From positions 1-22,299 of the forward strand of contig LRSR01013100.1 in the NCBI GenBank assembly GCA_001579985.1: DNA of 22,299 bases, given 5' to 3'. A program made the position numbers and the translations under genes. Positions 1 through 10,512 of this stretch are shown one piece after another. The notes under the pieces were generated by a model. That model saw nothing but the letters and a program-made list of their open reading frames with translations, ran no database searches and had not been told where the DNA came from. Source of the stretch: Hypsibius dujardini. Taxonomy: Eukaryota; Tardigrada; Eutardigrada; Parachela; Hypsibiidae. Positions within the stretch are counted from its first letter, which is position 1, and every line of letters begins with the position of its first letter.

Positions 1-2974
1 TGTCCCATCCTACCGTCGGGAAGATGCTGGGTCGACTGCAACAAGGAAATCCACGAATTGATCTGTGAGAACGGCCACTGGGACAGCATCCATCGCGACC
101 TCCGTCATTACGCTGACAATATCGAACCCAAAGGTTGGTCTGTCTGTCGGTCTGTCTCTTGTTCTGCCCCTGTGCTTGCGTACGTGCCTTTCTATTTTTC
201 AATCTGACTGTCTGTCTGTATGTATGTCTGTCTTTCTATCTGTCGGTATGTCTGTTTGTCTGTCTGCCTGCCTGCCTGTCTGCCTGTCTGCCTGCTTGTC
301 TGTTTCTGAGATCATTTGTAAATGATCTTCTTATAGGCAGCAAGGTCGAGTTTGTGATCTGGAACTCGGATGAAATCACCAATGTCGACCACAACCTCCT
401 CGCCCCGATTCTTCCAGTCCTCCAGTCCATTGTTCTCCAGGACCTTATCAACCTCCGGTTCATTCCTATGCTCCGCGACGCCCCGGTCTTAGAGGAATTC
501 GAATTGAGCCACTGCGAACAGGTCACCGAATTGGACCTCTCGCATCTCCCGCCCACTCTCACGAGGCTCAAGCTATCCTACACCGGCATCACCCGTTTGG
601 AATACGTCACCGGTACGCCCTTTACCTTTCCACACTTAACGATGTTCACGTACGAGCAGTCGCGGTTGCACACCATTCGCGGCGGCTTCTTCAAATCATT
701 TCCGGCATTGGGACAGCTCTTCATCCTGGACAACAGCGTGGTGTGGGATAGTTCCGTGGTGGATTGGGACATCTTCGCGACGGTACAGCCGCTGTGGTAC
801 TTCGCAATGAGTAACAACAACTTGCTCGGAGGTACCCCGGATAATGTGAACACGCTGCTGTTCAAGAGTATCCTCGACAGTTTGAATCCCTCCCCGAGCA
901 GCACAGTGACCATCAACAACAACGGATTCCGCATGGAACAGGTAACGTATACCCATACTGTATAGATAGATATACGTCTTTTCTAAGATTTAATTTTTCT
1001 CTCACCTAGTTCGCATTTGCCAATTTTTCCCGCCTTAGTCCAGCAGCCACTTTGTCGCTTCGCGATAACCACTTCATCAACGTTGATACTGCTGGGCTGT
1101 TTGCCGACTTCACTAATCTGTACACCCTGGACATCGGACAGAGCGACTTTGTGGTGCGGGCAAATACCTTTCAGGGCCTCCCAAAGCTTGATACTCTCAA
1201 ACTGGACAACAATTACTTGGCGAACACATTTCTAGACAATGACATGTGGAGCGGCAGTGAATCGTTCGCTCTCCGTAGCATTGAGCTGGAGCATAGCAGT
1301 TTGGAGGAGATGCCAGTCGGCCAGTTCCGTGACATCCTCCGCAACCTCCAGCGGATGACTCTTACTGGGAATAATATTCGTTTCCCGGAAATTAATTTTC
1401 CCAGCAACCCTGCCACTACATTCTTGCCCTATAAGAACTTGACGGTAAATTGTACGATTAAGCTAGGCATATCCGTCCGCGGGCAGACCGACAGCAAGCA
1501 AGCAAACAGACAGGCCGACAGACGCAGATGCGGGCATATAAATCAACCGTCCGACCGATTGATAGACAGACAGGCAAACAAACAGGCGGACCGACGGACG
1601 GACAAACCGGCAGACAGACAGACAGACAGACAGACAGACAGGCAAACAGACAGACGACAGACAGGCAGACAAACAGGCAAACAGACAGACAAACAGATAG
1701 ACAAACAGACATCGAAATACACAGACAAATTCAGATTCCATTGATAAAAACTCCAAATAATTAGGCACTTTTTTCAGTATCTCAATTTGGACAGCATGGG
1801 ACTGACGACCTTCAACTCCAGGCTCGTAGAACCGCTCACTAAGCTCAAAGAGCTCCACCTCAGCTGCAACGCGTTTACAGAGATCACTAAAGACTTCTTC
1901 ACTTACATTGCCAGCGATTTGGAGCAACTCACGCTGGATTTCTGTCATGACGATTTGATTGACCTCCACGCGCCCGGCGTTCATGAGGATGCCTTCACAA
2001 CTTTACCCCGGATTCGCCAACTGCGACTAAACGGTGGCTTCTTCCGCGATTCCATCTTCAACCGGCTGGATCGCATGCCGCTCGCATCCAAGGCGGTACT
2101 GCAGCGGCTCTCGCTAGACCGGAACGCTATTCGCGTTTTCGACCTTTCTCTGTACCCATTCAACGGGTTCACCGCGTTGCAGAGTCTTAGCCTGAAGCAG
2201 AACAAAATCCAATCGATCGGCCTGACGGAATTCACTCACGGCACCTGGGGCAACTTAATCAACCTGGACTTGTCGGAGAACTTGTTGAGCGTCCTGCAAG
2301 TGAGTAATTTCAAGGGTCTGGACAACCTTCGAACCTTGAACTTGGCCGGAAATAAGCTGATCCGCTTACGACCCGGCTGTTTCGACAACTTGAAGCAGCT
2401 CAACACGTTGATGTTGCACGACAATCAGCTTGACCATCTGCCGCGACTGTTCTCGGAGACCAACACTAAACTGGAAGTCCTGATGGTGGAGCGCAATCCC
2501 ATTAGGAATGTCAGTAAAGATCACATTACTGCCTTGGCGGGATTGAAGAAGCTGTACTTCCATGATACCAAAGTGGAGACCCTGGAGGAAGGGATTTTCA
2601 GTGCAATGAACGAGACCGATGGACATGTCATTTCGTTTCCGTTGGACACGTTGACGTGTTCGGCGAGTAACCTGTGGATCAGTAACTACGTGAACCGGTT
2701 GGAATTTTTGCATTTCGTCACTCCGATCTTCGAGGCGCATCCCGAACATCAACACGCATTTCGGCTGAGCCACGTACCCAAGTGCAAACAAGATGATGGA
2801 TCGCTAGAATTCATTACGGAAACCCATGCCCGAAGTAAGTGATAAATTTTGACTTTGTTGGTTTTTTTCTAGCTGGCCTGTCTCTATGTCTCTCCTTCTA
2901 TCTGCCTACCTGCCTGCCTGCCTGTCTGCCTACCTGCCTGTCTATTTCTTTGTCTGTCTGTCTGTTTGTCTGTT

Positions 2975-3041
<67 letters not shown>

Positions 3042-3416
3042 TTGTCTAACTGTTTACTTCACTGCCTTATTTGTTCGGATCTTGTGTGTTTGTCTGCGTT
3101 GAATGATCTGCCACGAAGTTCATCTGAAGTCTTTTTATTTGTAGTGATCTCACACCAAACTACTAATCAAACTCCTCCTGCTGATGGTCCATCTGAAGGG
3201 ACAGTGGCTGGGATTGTTATCGGTGTGCTGTTGGCTGTAGCCCTTGTCGGCGGCATCGCCTTTATCGTGCTGACCAAGCGGACGGACAATGTTCTGAATT
3301 CTTTGACGAGCGTGGGGTCGCGAATAAAATCCACCGTCACCACCCAGAAGACCACAACAATTTTCGATCGCGGCGGCTTTGAGAATAGAAATTTTGAGAA
3401 TACCACTGTTGCCTAA
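1..3416 (+). CDS. LRR single-pass transmembrane receptor-like protein (5' partial)
   Basis: Proposed exons are 1-133, 337-941, 1010-1444, 1778-2834 and 3145-3416, with intron phases 1, 0, 0 and 1. They total 2502 nt, exactly 833 codons plus TAA. The product begins mid-protein with a cysteine-containing cap (CPILPSGRCWVDC). About 700 residues of LRRs follow, with clear units such as LRTLNLAGNKLIRLRPGCF and LNTLMLHDNQLDHLP. A C-terminal cap follows (TLTCSASNLWIS ... HVPKCK), in which the usual CxC pair appears as CSA. The last exon encodes a Thr/Pro stalk, a transmembrane helix at about residues 764-787 (GIVIGVLLAVALVGGIAFIVL), the stop-transfer KR and a tail of about 45 residues ending ENTTVA. 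The signal peptide and start lie upstream of the window. It is a paralogue of the gene at 9194-12769, which supports the splice model. The role is inferred to be adhesion or recognition at the cell surface; the ligand is unknown. LRR and transmembrane calls are firm; no specific family was recognised. Confidence 0.87.
137..305. repeat. (TCTG)n tract in intron 1 of the first LRR gene
   Basis: Imperfect TCTG tetranucleotide run with GTCTGCC variants. It fills most of the 203-bp intron 134-336, whose acceptor is CTTCTTATAG. The open frames across it (runs of CLSV) are repeat artefacts. Confidence 0.9.
1483..1730. repeat. (CAGA)n tract in intron 3 of the first LRR gene
   Basis: Imperfect CAGA/GACAGGCA run, the reverse complement of the TCTG tracts elsewhere. 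It lies in intron 1445-1777, between donor GTAAAT and acceptor CTTTTTTCAG. Confidence 0.9.
2876..3055. repeat. (TCTG)n tract in intron 4 of the first LRR gene
   Basis: Long TCTG run with TGCC and TTTG interruptions, inside intron 2835-3144. The donor is the consensus GTAAGT and the acceptor is TTTTATTTGTAG, just before the transmembrane exon. Confidence 0.9.
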
Positions 3417-3792
3417 GACGAGTTAATGAATTGTTTCGTCCGGCCCGTTAAAAGGATCAATTACATGCGCTGTGTTGCTTAGAACCCGGCCGCTTGAGTG
3501 AGTAAATTTTGATGCAACAACAATTATTCACGTTTTATCGAACCATATTTTGGCCACCATAAACGATCTAAAACTGGCAGATATATTTAGATTCTATGGA
3601 TGATGCTTTAGGCAAAAGGAAAACTCTAAACTTTTACTATAAAACCATGCACCGGCTTACTATTCCAGCTTAGCAAAAATGCACAACTATAGCGCGAACA
3701 ATTACACGACACGGAAATGAAATTTCATCTGAAACTAGTTTAGATTGGTGATTTGTCTACCGGTTGAGGCGGTCGCTCGCGATCTAAACAGT

Positions 3793-3983
3793 TTACGCCA
3801 AGGAGCACGAAGAAGGCTGACAGCAATTGTACAGACCCTGAAACGGGCCTGTTCCGGAATCATCCACACCACACTCTGAGTAGCTTCCGTTGCTGGAACA
3901 ATTAGGATTGGTGGAGGTGCAGGGGCCTCTATTGTAGCATACTGCACATTGCAGAACTTTGGCGGCTGGAGTCGTCGTTATCA
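3793..3983 (-). CDS. Possible terminal exon of a small cysteine-rich secreted or Ly6-like protein
   Basis: Minus-strand frame from a plausible acceptor (GGTTGCAG, exon starting at 3983) to a TAA at 3793-3795. It encodes about 63 residues with eight cysteines, including LQCAVC near the start and NCCQPSSC at the end. The CxxC opening and the CC-x4-C ending resemble Ly6/three-finger proteins, but spacing is loose and the terminal CN is absent, so the family is not assigned. Reading through the acceptor, the same frame continues upstream into a hydrophobic signal-like stretch (SLSFLIFRVLVAVI), but no in-frame ATG precedes it. The nearest upstream ATG, about 4028, is in another frame. Either a first exon lies further upstream, the start is broken, or the frame is chance. 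The cysteine density favours a real exon. Confidence 0.35.
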
Positions 3984-4261
3984 CTGCAACCAAAACTCGA
4001 AAGATGAGAAATGACAATGACAATGCATAAATACGATCACATAGTACAGTACAGTACAGTATGTTGAAGGTAAGAACTGTAAGGACCTTAAATGCTGTTA
4101 ATCGATACCTAGTCTGGCTTAGTCCTCATTAATTTTCGTTCATTAAGCTTCGGAGACCTAGATGCGTTGTTTCAGTACCAACTACTTCCTGAAATTAGTA
4201 AGTCGCTAAACTTGAAAATGATTGTCTGGATCATCCTTGTATGATGCCATCAAGTCCATCC

Positions 4262-4332
4262 AAGAGAAGCAGACAGCCAGACAGCCAGGCAGCAATATAC
4301 AGGCAGACAGACAGACAGACAGGCAGACAGGC

Positions 4333-4379
<47 letters not shown>

Positions 4380-4425
4380 TAGATAGATAGAGAGACAGAC
4401 AGGCAGACTAAAGACAGACTAAAGT
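4262..4425. repeat. (CAGA)n tract upstream of the cyclase-receptor remnant
   Basis: CAGA/CAGG tetranucleotide run that drifts into GATA units near 4380-4390 and ends in a duplicated GACTAAA word. Confidence 0.9.
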
Positions 4426-5365
4426 CTAAAATCTGACAAGAATATAGCTCCGGATGTGTGCAAGTAGATTATTAGTACAATTTCCACATCAAGGTGGAGC
4501 ACACCCCCATTTAGTGCGAATGTTCCGTTGATTAAGCTAATATGGTTTACATGTACGTATCATATTTTACTTAATGAATCACATTAAGACTAAGTCACAA
4601 AAAATGACGCGGATAAAATGATTACAAATGTGGCAAATTTTGCTTCTCCTTATGTTTATAACTAATCATTTTACATTCGCCTCACCAGTTCTTCTTTAAG
4701 GCGCGCATACGGGAAATTGCAGTTGCGATGTCGTTCGCGTTAAGTGTCCTCATAGGCGTTCACGCTTACGTTTACGTAGTGCAAGGCCAGCCACTATCTT
4801 TGGATATTCTCTCACCAGGCAGTCTACGCCTGGTCAGTCCGAGTTCCCTGCCGATAACTGGACCTGCTTTAGATGTGGCAGTGTCGGAATTGAACGCAAA
4901 TTTCCCCGAAAAATACCATGCCAGTTTAACCTATTGATACAGCACCAGCTTTACATCCTGTGAGGATATCGTTACTGGAATCGACGTTGTAGTCGCAGAG
5001 TACTTTTTCAGGAGGAACGTGACCCGAGACGTAACTGTTTTTATTTTTCCTGGTGAAACTACTGCGTGCCAAGAATTTTGATTCACATGCCAGCCTTCGC
5101 AAACTTCACATATTGACTAAGGGACACGTACATTTTTGAGGATGTCAGTTGGACGCAGTCGCAGTGGCAAAACTGGCCGCAGGTCTGTGTTCTACATATC
5201 TTTTGGGAAATGTGAATTTGATAACCTTAACATGTATATTCTATGTCTGTACGTTCGTGCGTGTCTACTTTATACTTTACAGGATGGGGTCAGCTCGTCA
5301 TGCTAGCGTATTTTCCACACATGGAAAGTATTTCAGATACCGAACTTCACAATCAATCCAAGAAT

Positions 5366-5536
5366 AAAATCGGAATAGATTGGTATCAGCAGAATCCTTT
5401 TTGGATGCCAGACGGAGGCGTGGCTCAATTTTGGGCGTGACGGGAAACTTTCTAGTGACTCGGAATGATCCGTAGCGCCACTTCTCTTACCCAAAAAAAC
5501 ATTCTGCTGATGCCAACGGATTCCCAATTGAATTTT
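5366..5536. repeat. Foldback (imperfect inverted repeat) beside the third exon of the remnant
   Basis: Arm 5366-5404 (core GGTATCAGCAGAATCCTTTT) is an imperfect reverse complement of arm 5491-5536 (core CATTCTGCTGATGCCAA). Inner sequence around GGCGTGGC and TAGCGCCA continues a weaker stem. It starts immediately after the recognisable coding sequence of the exon beginning at 5283. It looks like a small non-autonomous element, though no clear target duplication was found. Confidence 0.6.
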
Positions 5537-6104
5537 GGAAAGAATAATATTACAAATTTTCAAATAAAACATTTTGTAATAGCTTTTTGGCAACAAGGCA
5601 AACTTTTTTTATTGTGCTTCTCTATACTGAAAAGCTACACAAAATACACAAAAAATGTTTGCAATCATTCTGAATTCGGCATCTCAATTACTTTCCAAGT
5701 TAATGTTGACCCTGTTGCGTATTCTTACAACGCCGTTGGAATTACCTTGAGATGGTAATTTCGTTAGCTCGTACAGCCATCCGTTGCTGCGCAATCGCGA
5801 ACTCTACCCTAACGTGATCCAGGCCGGACCGGTAATGGCCGGAGCAGTAGCCACGTCGGTGGCGTCCCTTGTGTTGCGGTTCAACTGGACACTGGTGTAC
5901 CAGGTTTTGGATACAGCCGGCTTGACTTTTTTCGTCGCCACTACCGGTGCAGCTGTGGTGGGAGCTCGACTCAAGGCCGTGGGGTGTTCGGTGTTGACAC
6001 GGTCCGTTGCCAGCATTTCCGCTGACCGGCCACTAGACAGAGTCCTGTCTGATATTAAAAACTCCGCTCGAAGTATGGGAGCAGTATAAATAAGCCATAT
6101 AGCC

Positions 6105-6194
6105 ATAAAAGGGGACCCAGATCTCCCTGATCCACAGGTTTCACAAAAAAGTCATTTAGCAATAAAAGGGGACCCAGATTTCCATAATCCACAG
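6105..6194. repeat. Two-copy direct repeat, 57-bp period
   Basis: ATAAAAGGGGACCCAGAT followed by a TCC..ATCCACAG block occurs at 6105 and again at 6162, inside the intron after the exon ending at 6072. Confidence 0.7.
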
Positions 6195-6270
6195 TGTGCA
6201 GGTGACAACTCGGTCCACATACAACTCCCATTGTTCTCAACCGGCTTATTTGTGAACTGAGTTGTCACTA

Positions 6271-6574
6271 AGGGTATTCAAAGTTCGCTTATTTGCAGCG
6301 ATTATCTCGCTAATTCAAACTCGCTAATCTCCCTGGTTTTGAAGATAAGCGAGAAAAGCAGCCAAGGAGCTGCTTTTCTCGGTTATCTGCTCGCTAATTG
6401 TGTGCATCTGTCTTGTGAGTGGTCCATGTGAGTTGAGATTAGCGAAGGAGACACAGCCTCAGGTAAGCCAGGGGGCGTGTCCTATCACCGTTGCAAGGGC
6501 GTGCAAAACTAGGGAGATTAGCAAGTTTGAATTAGCGAAATAATCGCTGCAAATAAGCGAACTTTGAATACCCT
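6271..6574. mobile_element. 304-bp MITE with 64-bp terminal inverted repeats and TA duplication
   Basis: Terminal repeats 6271-6334 and 6511-6574 are reverse complements over 64 nt with two mismatches. They begin AGGGTATTCAAAGTTCGCTT. The dinucleotide TA flanks both ends (6269-6270 and 6575-6576), as expected for a Tc1/mariner-type target duplication. A second stem inside the element pairs 6344-6362 with 6369-6387 (19 nt, one mismatch). No transposase frame is present, so it is non-autonomous. It sits in the intron between the remnant's exons ending at 6072 and starting at 6631. Confidence 0.9.
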
Positions 6575-8417
6575 TACTGTAACCGCTGCTATTACCACTC
6601 TGTCACTGTAACTGATTATGTCTTTTGCAGTCATCATTTTTTGGGGTCATGCTCTTACGTTGCGGAGGTTTATTGTACGTGTATTTCAAAAAAGATCTGC
6701 TAATTTAACAACGTATTGAATGGCGTACCCTGTGACTACATGTTTCTACCCAGATTTCGGCTCATCGATCGAACATGACCGGGCCTGACTATGTAGGCCA
6801 TATTGAAAAGCCCTGAAATTTATGCATTAATCGCGGGACTTCCTACTGTAGACCCGTGCATCACTATTGCAGGTTTATATATTCTTCTATCCGTATGAAT
6901 ACATAATATCACAGTTCGGAAACGTGACTTGGCAGAACGACGACGAAGACGACCTGGTGAAGATCTGTTGTTTCTGCCCATTTATGTGCAAGATCACCCA
7001 AAATAGTAATGCTCCTTCTTTAGACAGCCTTAGCCGCTTACGTCGCACTGCTCGTTGTTTTGCCAACGCCAGCCACAGGTCCTCACGGGACCAACAACGA
7101 TTATTGGATCAACTTGTGGCTCGATCCCAACGGGACTACAACTACACATTCGCAAAAAACGACTGGGTAATTGGTCTAAACGAATGGTCTATTATATTTT
7201 TCCCAAAAAAGGATTCTCTTTTGCCGTGACTGTAAGGGTCCCTGAGAAGACCTTTTATGCCCAATCACACATTGTCAATCCTCATCTAGCCGTTCCCTGC
7301 AGTACTGTCGCTGTATGCCAGCGTTTCCATCTTGCGAACCGTAAGTCCTCATGCTACGCATTGTTCGATGTCTGGGTGTGTGTAACGACGTTATCTGTGT
7401 CACTACCGATACGTAGACCTTGGACGGATTACGCAAGGACGAACTGTCTAAATTGTCAGGGTCTGCGGTATTGGCCAGCCGCATGGTCAACCGGACATTC
7501 GAGACGGGCGGGTCCGGGACCTATACGTTTGACCATGCCGGCGAACGTCTAATCAACTTCGACGTTAGACAACTTAACTTGAGCACAGGAACCTTTGAGG
7601 TGAGCCTGAACCTTACGGGGACGTTGAATCATCAAAGTCACTCTGAAGTAAGATGTCTCTAGGAAAGGATCTGAACTGAACGTTTGTAAAGCATTTGTCG
7701 TTACAGGCAGTTCTGCGATAGAAGGCCGCAGAATTCGTGGAGATGCAAACCATTGTATGGCGCAACGGAGGAGTACCGCCTGACCGTCCAGTCTGTGGCT
7801 TCTCTGGTGCAACTTGTCTCTCGACAGTTTACGGTATGGTCGTTCTCCTGTTATTTTAAACCAAGAGAGTGTGTTACCGTTAAACGGCGCATCTGTTACC
7901 GTGTAAGGCAAGTCTGTAAAGGTTCTCAATGACGTGCTTCGAAGTCTCTCTTGCAGACAACCGCTTCGTCATCATCATCTCAATCTGTGTATTGGGGGTC
8001 CTCATCGCGGTTGTCATCTGCTCATATTGTTACGTTATGCGGTGCGTCCTAGGACCGCCGTGACATGGTTGTTTTTCCGTTTGGAATCGGTTCTTGGTCT
8101 TGGCTTTGAACCCGCGCAAAGTTAGTGCTTACCTCAAGTCGTCTGTCTGACATATTGCACTTGTAGGAGCTAGGCAAGAAATGACAACCGACAGCTTCTC
8201 CTATTTTTTCTCCTGCAAAATTCGGACATGGCTTTATACACCGGGACTAGAGCATGATAAAAATGGTCCTTTCTTCTGTTCTTCTGTGACATTTTTCGCG
8301 AAATTATTTGAAATTAGTTGCGCACTTCAGCACTTTCAATCTTTCAAGTGCAAATGAGTTGCCGATATGTGAATGCCAAACCAGATCCCAACATCTTGAT
8401 CTACAACTACGGCAAAG

Positions 8418-9193
8418 GTAACTGGACGTTAGTTTCGGCCTTACTAACTGCCGGTAATATTTATTTTTACGATTAGAACATTATATTATCGAGTATTTGT
8501 ATTAGAGTGTGTGCTGCTTAATGGGGAAAAATTACTTGGAAGACTAATTGTGGCGTGCAGACCTCTTGCCTGTGGCGTGCATGACCTCTTGCCTGTGGCG
8601 TGCAGATCTCTTGCCTGTGGCGTGCAGATCTCTTGCCTGTGGCGTGCATACCTCTTGCCTTGGCGTGCAGACCTCTTGCCTGTGGCGTGCAGACCTCCTG
8701 CCATGTTTCGGTCTCCCGGAGCGTGATCGCAGTCTGTGGAAGATATAATTGATACACAGTGATCTCATGCTGTGCTATCCACAATCTATGCTAATTTATA
8801 AGGCGTGAATAAAGGTACCATCCTGCAACGTTTCCAGTTGGTGCTTCTTGCAAGTTGGTGTTACTTGAACTATGTAGTTCGTTCGAGGCTAAACACCACA
8901 GCAGATACTTTTGTTTTGGTAATGCAAGATAACGCCGTATCGCGTAATTCCTAAGATTTTTAAGAACCACATTAGGGCAAAGCATGCACATGCGTTGCAC
9001 AAGTCAGGTATCGGATAATTCTGGGGGAGTATGAGCTTCTGTTAAACCCATTGATAAGCATTAAGGGAAATAACATGTCTAAATAAGCCGTCCCTCAAAT
9101 CACTTTTTTTTCTCCCGATTCGAGTCGCCCTCTGAAGCTTGTTTAGCTTAATATTCCCATTAAGTGAGTTACATTTTTATTGGTCCGTCCGGC
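8418..9193. other. Spacer between the cyclase-receptor remnant and the second LRR gene
   Basis: Apart from the minisatellite at 8550-8702, nothing coding is convincing. I looked for the rest of a kinase-homology domain and a guanylate cyclase catalytic domain and found neither. An AATAAA occurs at about 8807-8812 but cannot be tied to a transcript. The stretch up to the ATG at 9194 should hold the second LRR gene's promoter and 5'UTR; no TATA box stands out. Confidence 0.6.
8550..8702. repeat. 22-bp minisatellite, seven copies
   Basis: Tandem unit GTGGCGTGCAGACCTCTTGC plus CT, seven copies with single-base changes or indels (CAGATC, CATACC, CATGACC variants). It creates open frames on both strands that are not genes. 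Confidence 0.93.
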
Positions 9194-10471
9194 ATGGGTC
9201 TTCCGTGGATAGTTGGTCTTTTAGCGGGCTTGTGTCTCGCATCAACACTACCAGAAACGGGAGAGTGCCAAATGATTGGACCGGTTTTGCCAATAGCGAG
9301 AGGCAATTGTCCCCTCTTGACGTCGGGAAAATGTTGGGTATGTGTTCGCTATTCAATATTTCCTCCGGTCGAATACATCGCACTTGAATTGTACATTAGT
9401 AAATTACCTCAATGCCGGCCTCCTTTTTTTGCTCAGGTGGACTGCAATCCCTATTCGACCGACTTTGAAATCCATCACATATTGTGCGAAGACGTCGACT
9501 ACTACGCCCTCCACGGCGACCTCGGTGACTATGCCAGCAAAGTGCGCGACTCTAAGGCGATGATCGAAGTCGCTCTCACTGTGAGCAACAGTCCCAACAT
9601 CACCACTGTCGAGACCAATATGCTGTACAATATCAGGAACCACCTCAACTGGCTCTCACTCCATCACATGAACGGACTGGTCTTCTTTCCCCTGCTTGTG
9701 GAAATGAAAAACCTAACTCAAATCCACATCAAAAACTGTTCCAGTCTCACGGAAATGGACCTGGCTCTGCTGCCGCCGAGCATAGAATACATTAGTATTG
9801 AAAACACCGGAGTCAGCCGATTGGAGTACCGGCTGACCGATCCCGCTCGTTTGCCACGCCTCACGACGTTTACATTCCAACAAAATCCTCTCAAGTACAT
9901 CGAAGAGGGTTTCTTCTTGAATTTTCCTGAACTGACTACGCTTCTCGTAACGCAGAATCAAGTTAGTACGCCGACAGTTTCCAGCGACAAATTGTTCCGG
10001 ACAACGAAGCCGCTGATGCAGTTCGCCTTCTCCGGGAATAAATTTGAAGGCGACGGTGTTACTGACGATCTTCGGAGAAGATTCTTTGAGGCAATCCTGA
10101 ATTCTGTCGTTTTCGACGCGAATAGCAACGCGGTCCATTTTGATCTCTCTGACAACAGTCTGCTAATCTCACCGGATGCCGTTAAGGCATTCCCAAAACT
10201 AGCAGCGGTACGTAGTGTTACAGACAGTCTGGCTACCAGACAAATAAACTGACAGGCAAGCAGATAGACAGGCAAACACACAGATGAAAAGACGGACAGG
10301 CAAGCATGCATGGCACAAAGCAGACAGGCACACATGTAGATCGGCAGGCTGGCAAGCAGACAAACCGATGAACTGACGGACGGATCAACAGACCGCGAGA
10401 CCGATCGATTAACAGACAGACAGACGAACAGGCAGGCAGACAGACAAGTGGAAAGGCAGGCAGGCAGACGA

Positions 10472-10512
<41 letters not shown>

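Larger units (their letters stand above)
3417..4727. other. Spacer between the first LRR gene and the cyclase-receptor remnant
   Basis: AT-rich spacer. It holds the cysteine-rich minus-strand reading frame at 3793-3983 and a CAGA tract at 4262-4425, which are listed separately. I see no AATAAA signal after the LRR stop codon and no other convincing exon. A short CAGTA run occurs around 4045-4060. Confidence 0.6.
4728..8417 (+). pseudogene. Receptor guanylate cyclase / natriuretic peptide receptor-like gene, decayed and 3'-truncated
   Basis: Recognisable exons: 4728-about 5060 (ATG, signal peptide MSFALSVLIGVHAYVYVVQG, start of ANF-type domain), about 5149-5182, 5283-about 5362, 5777-6072 (LRNRELYPNVIQAG; LRFNWTLVYQVLD), 6631-6674, 6754-6792 (NMTGPDY), 6873-6956 (GNVTWQNDDEDDL), 7024-7166 (AAYVALLVVLP), 7290-7340 (AVLSLYAS), 7417-7599 (GTYTFDHAGERL), 7707 or 7722-7833 (IVWRNGG, DRPVCGFSGATC), 7957-8041 (transmembrane FVIIISICVLGVLIAVVIC) and perhaps 8331-8417 (kinase-homology-like PDPNILIYNYGKG). 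Order and motifs match membrane guanylate cyclases or NPRs. Lesions: an in-frame TGA at 4935-4937 in the first exon; exon 7024-7166 is 143 nt although both flanking introns are phase 0, with the frame changing near 7105; a TAG at 7719-7721 unless the acceptor is 7721; no cyclase catalytic domain before the next gene. Several exons remain intact and in phase, so the decay looks recent. Alternative: assembly errors in a live gene, or a cyclase-less clearance-type receptor. Confidence 0.75.

Noticed and set aside
65-325. Open frames of [10 protein letters not shown] repeats (also at 1458-1764, 2839-3102, 10233-10532 and 16089-16250)
   Set aside because: They are translations of TCTG/CAGA tetranucleotide runs inside introns; the real exons splice around them.
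236-934. Antisense open frames opposite LRR exon 2
   Set aside because: Shadows of the + strand exon, with no domain, signal or splice support.
4935-4937. TGA as a selenocysteine codon
   Set aside because: No family precedent known to me at this position, no identifiable SECIS element, and other lesions in the locus make a nonsense mutation simpler.
5465-5758. 97-codon + strand frame between two exons of the cyclase-receptor remnant
   Set aside because: It starts in a foldback arm, is low-complexity, and shows no family motif.
8170-8330. Open frame after the remnant's transmembrane exon as juxtamembrane or kinase-homology sequence
   Set aside because: Phase can be forced with an acceptor at the TAG near 8173, but the residues do not resemble the family.
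8486-8784. Open frames on both strands with ACRPLACGV or ARHRQEVCTP repeats; possible CRISPR-like array
   Set aside because: A 22-bp tandem minisatellite without unique spacers, in a eukaryotic context; neither coding nor CRISPR.
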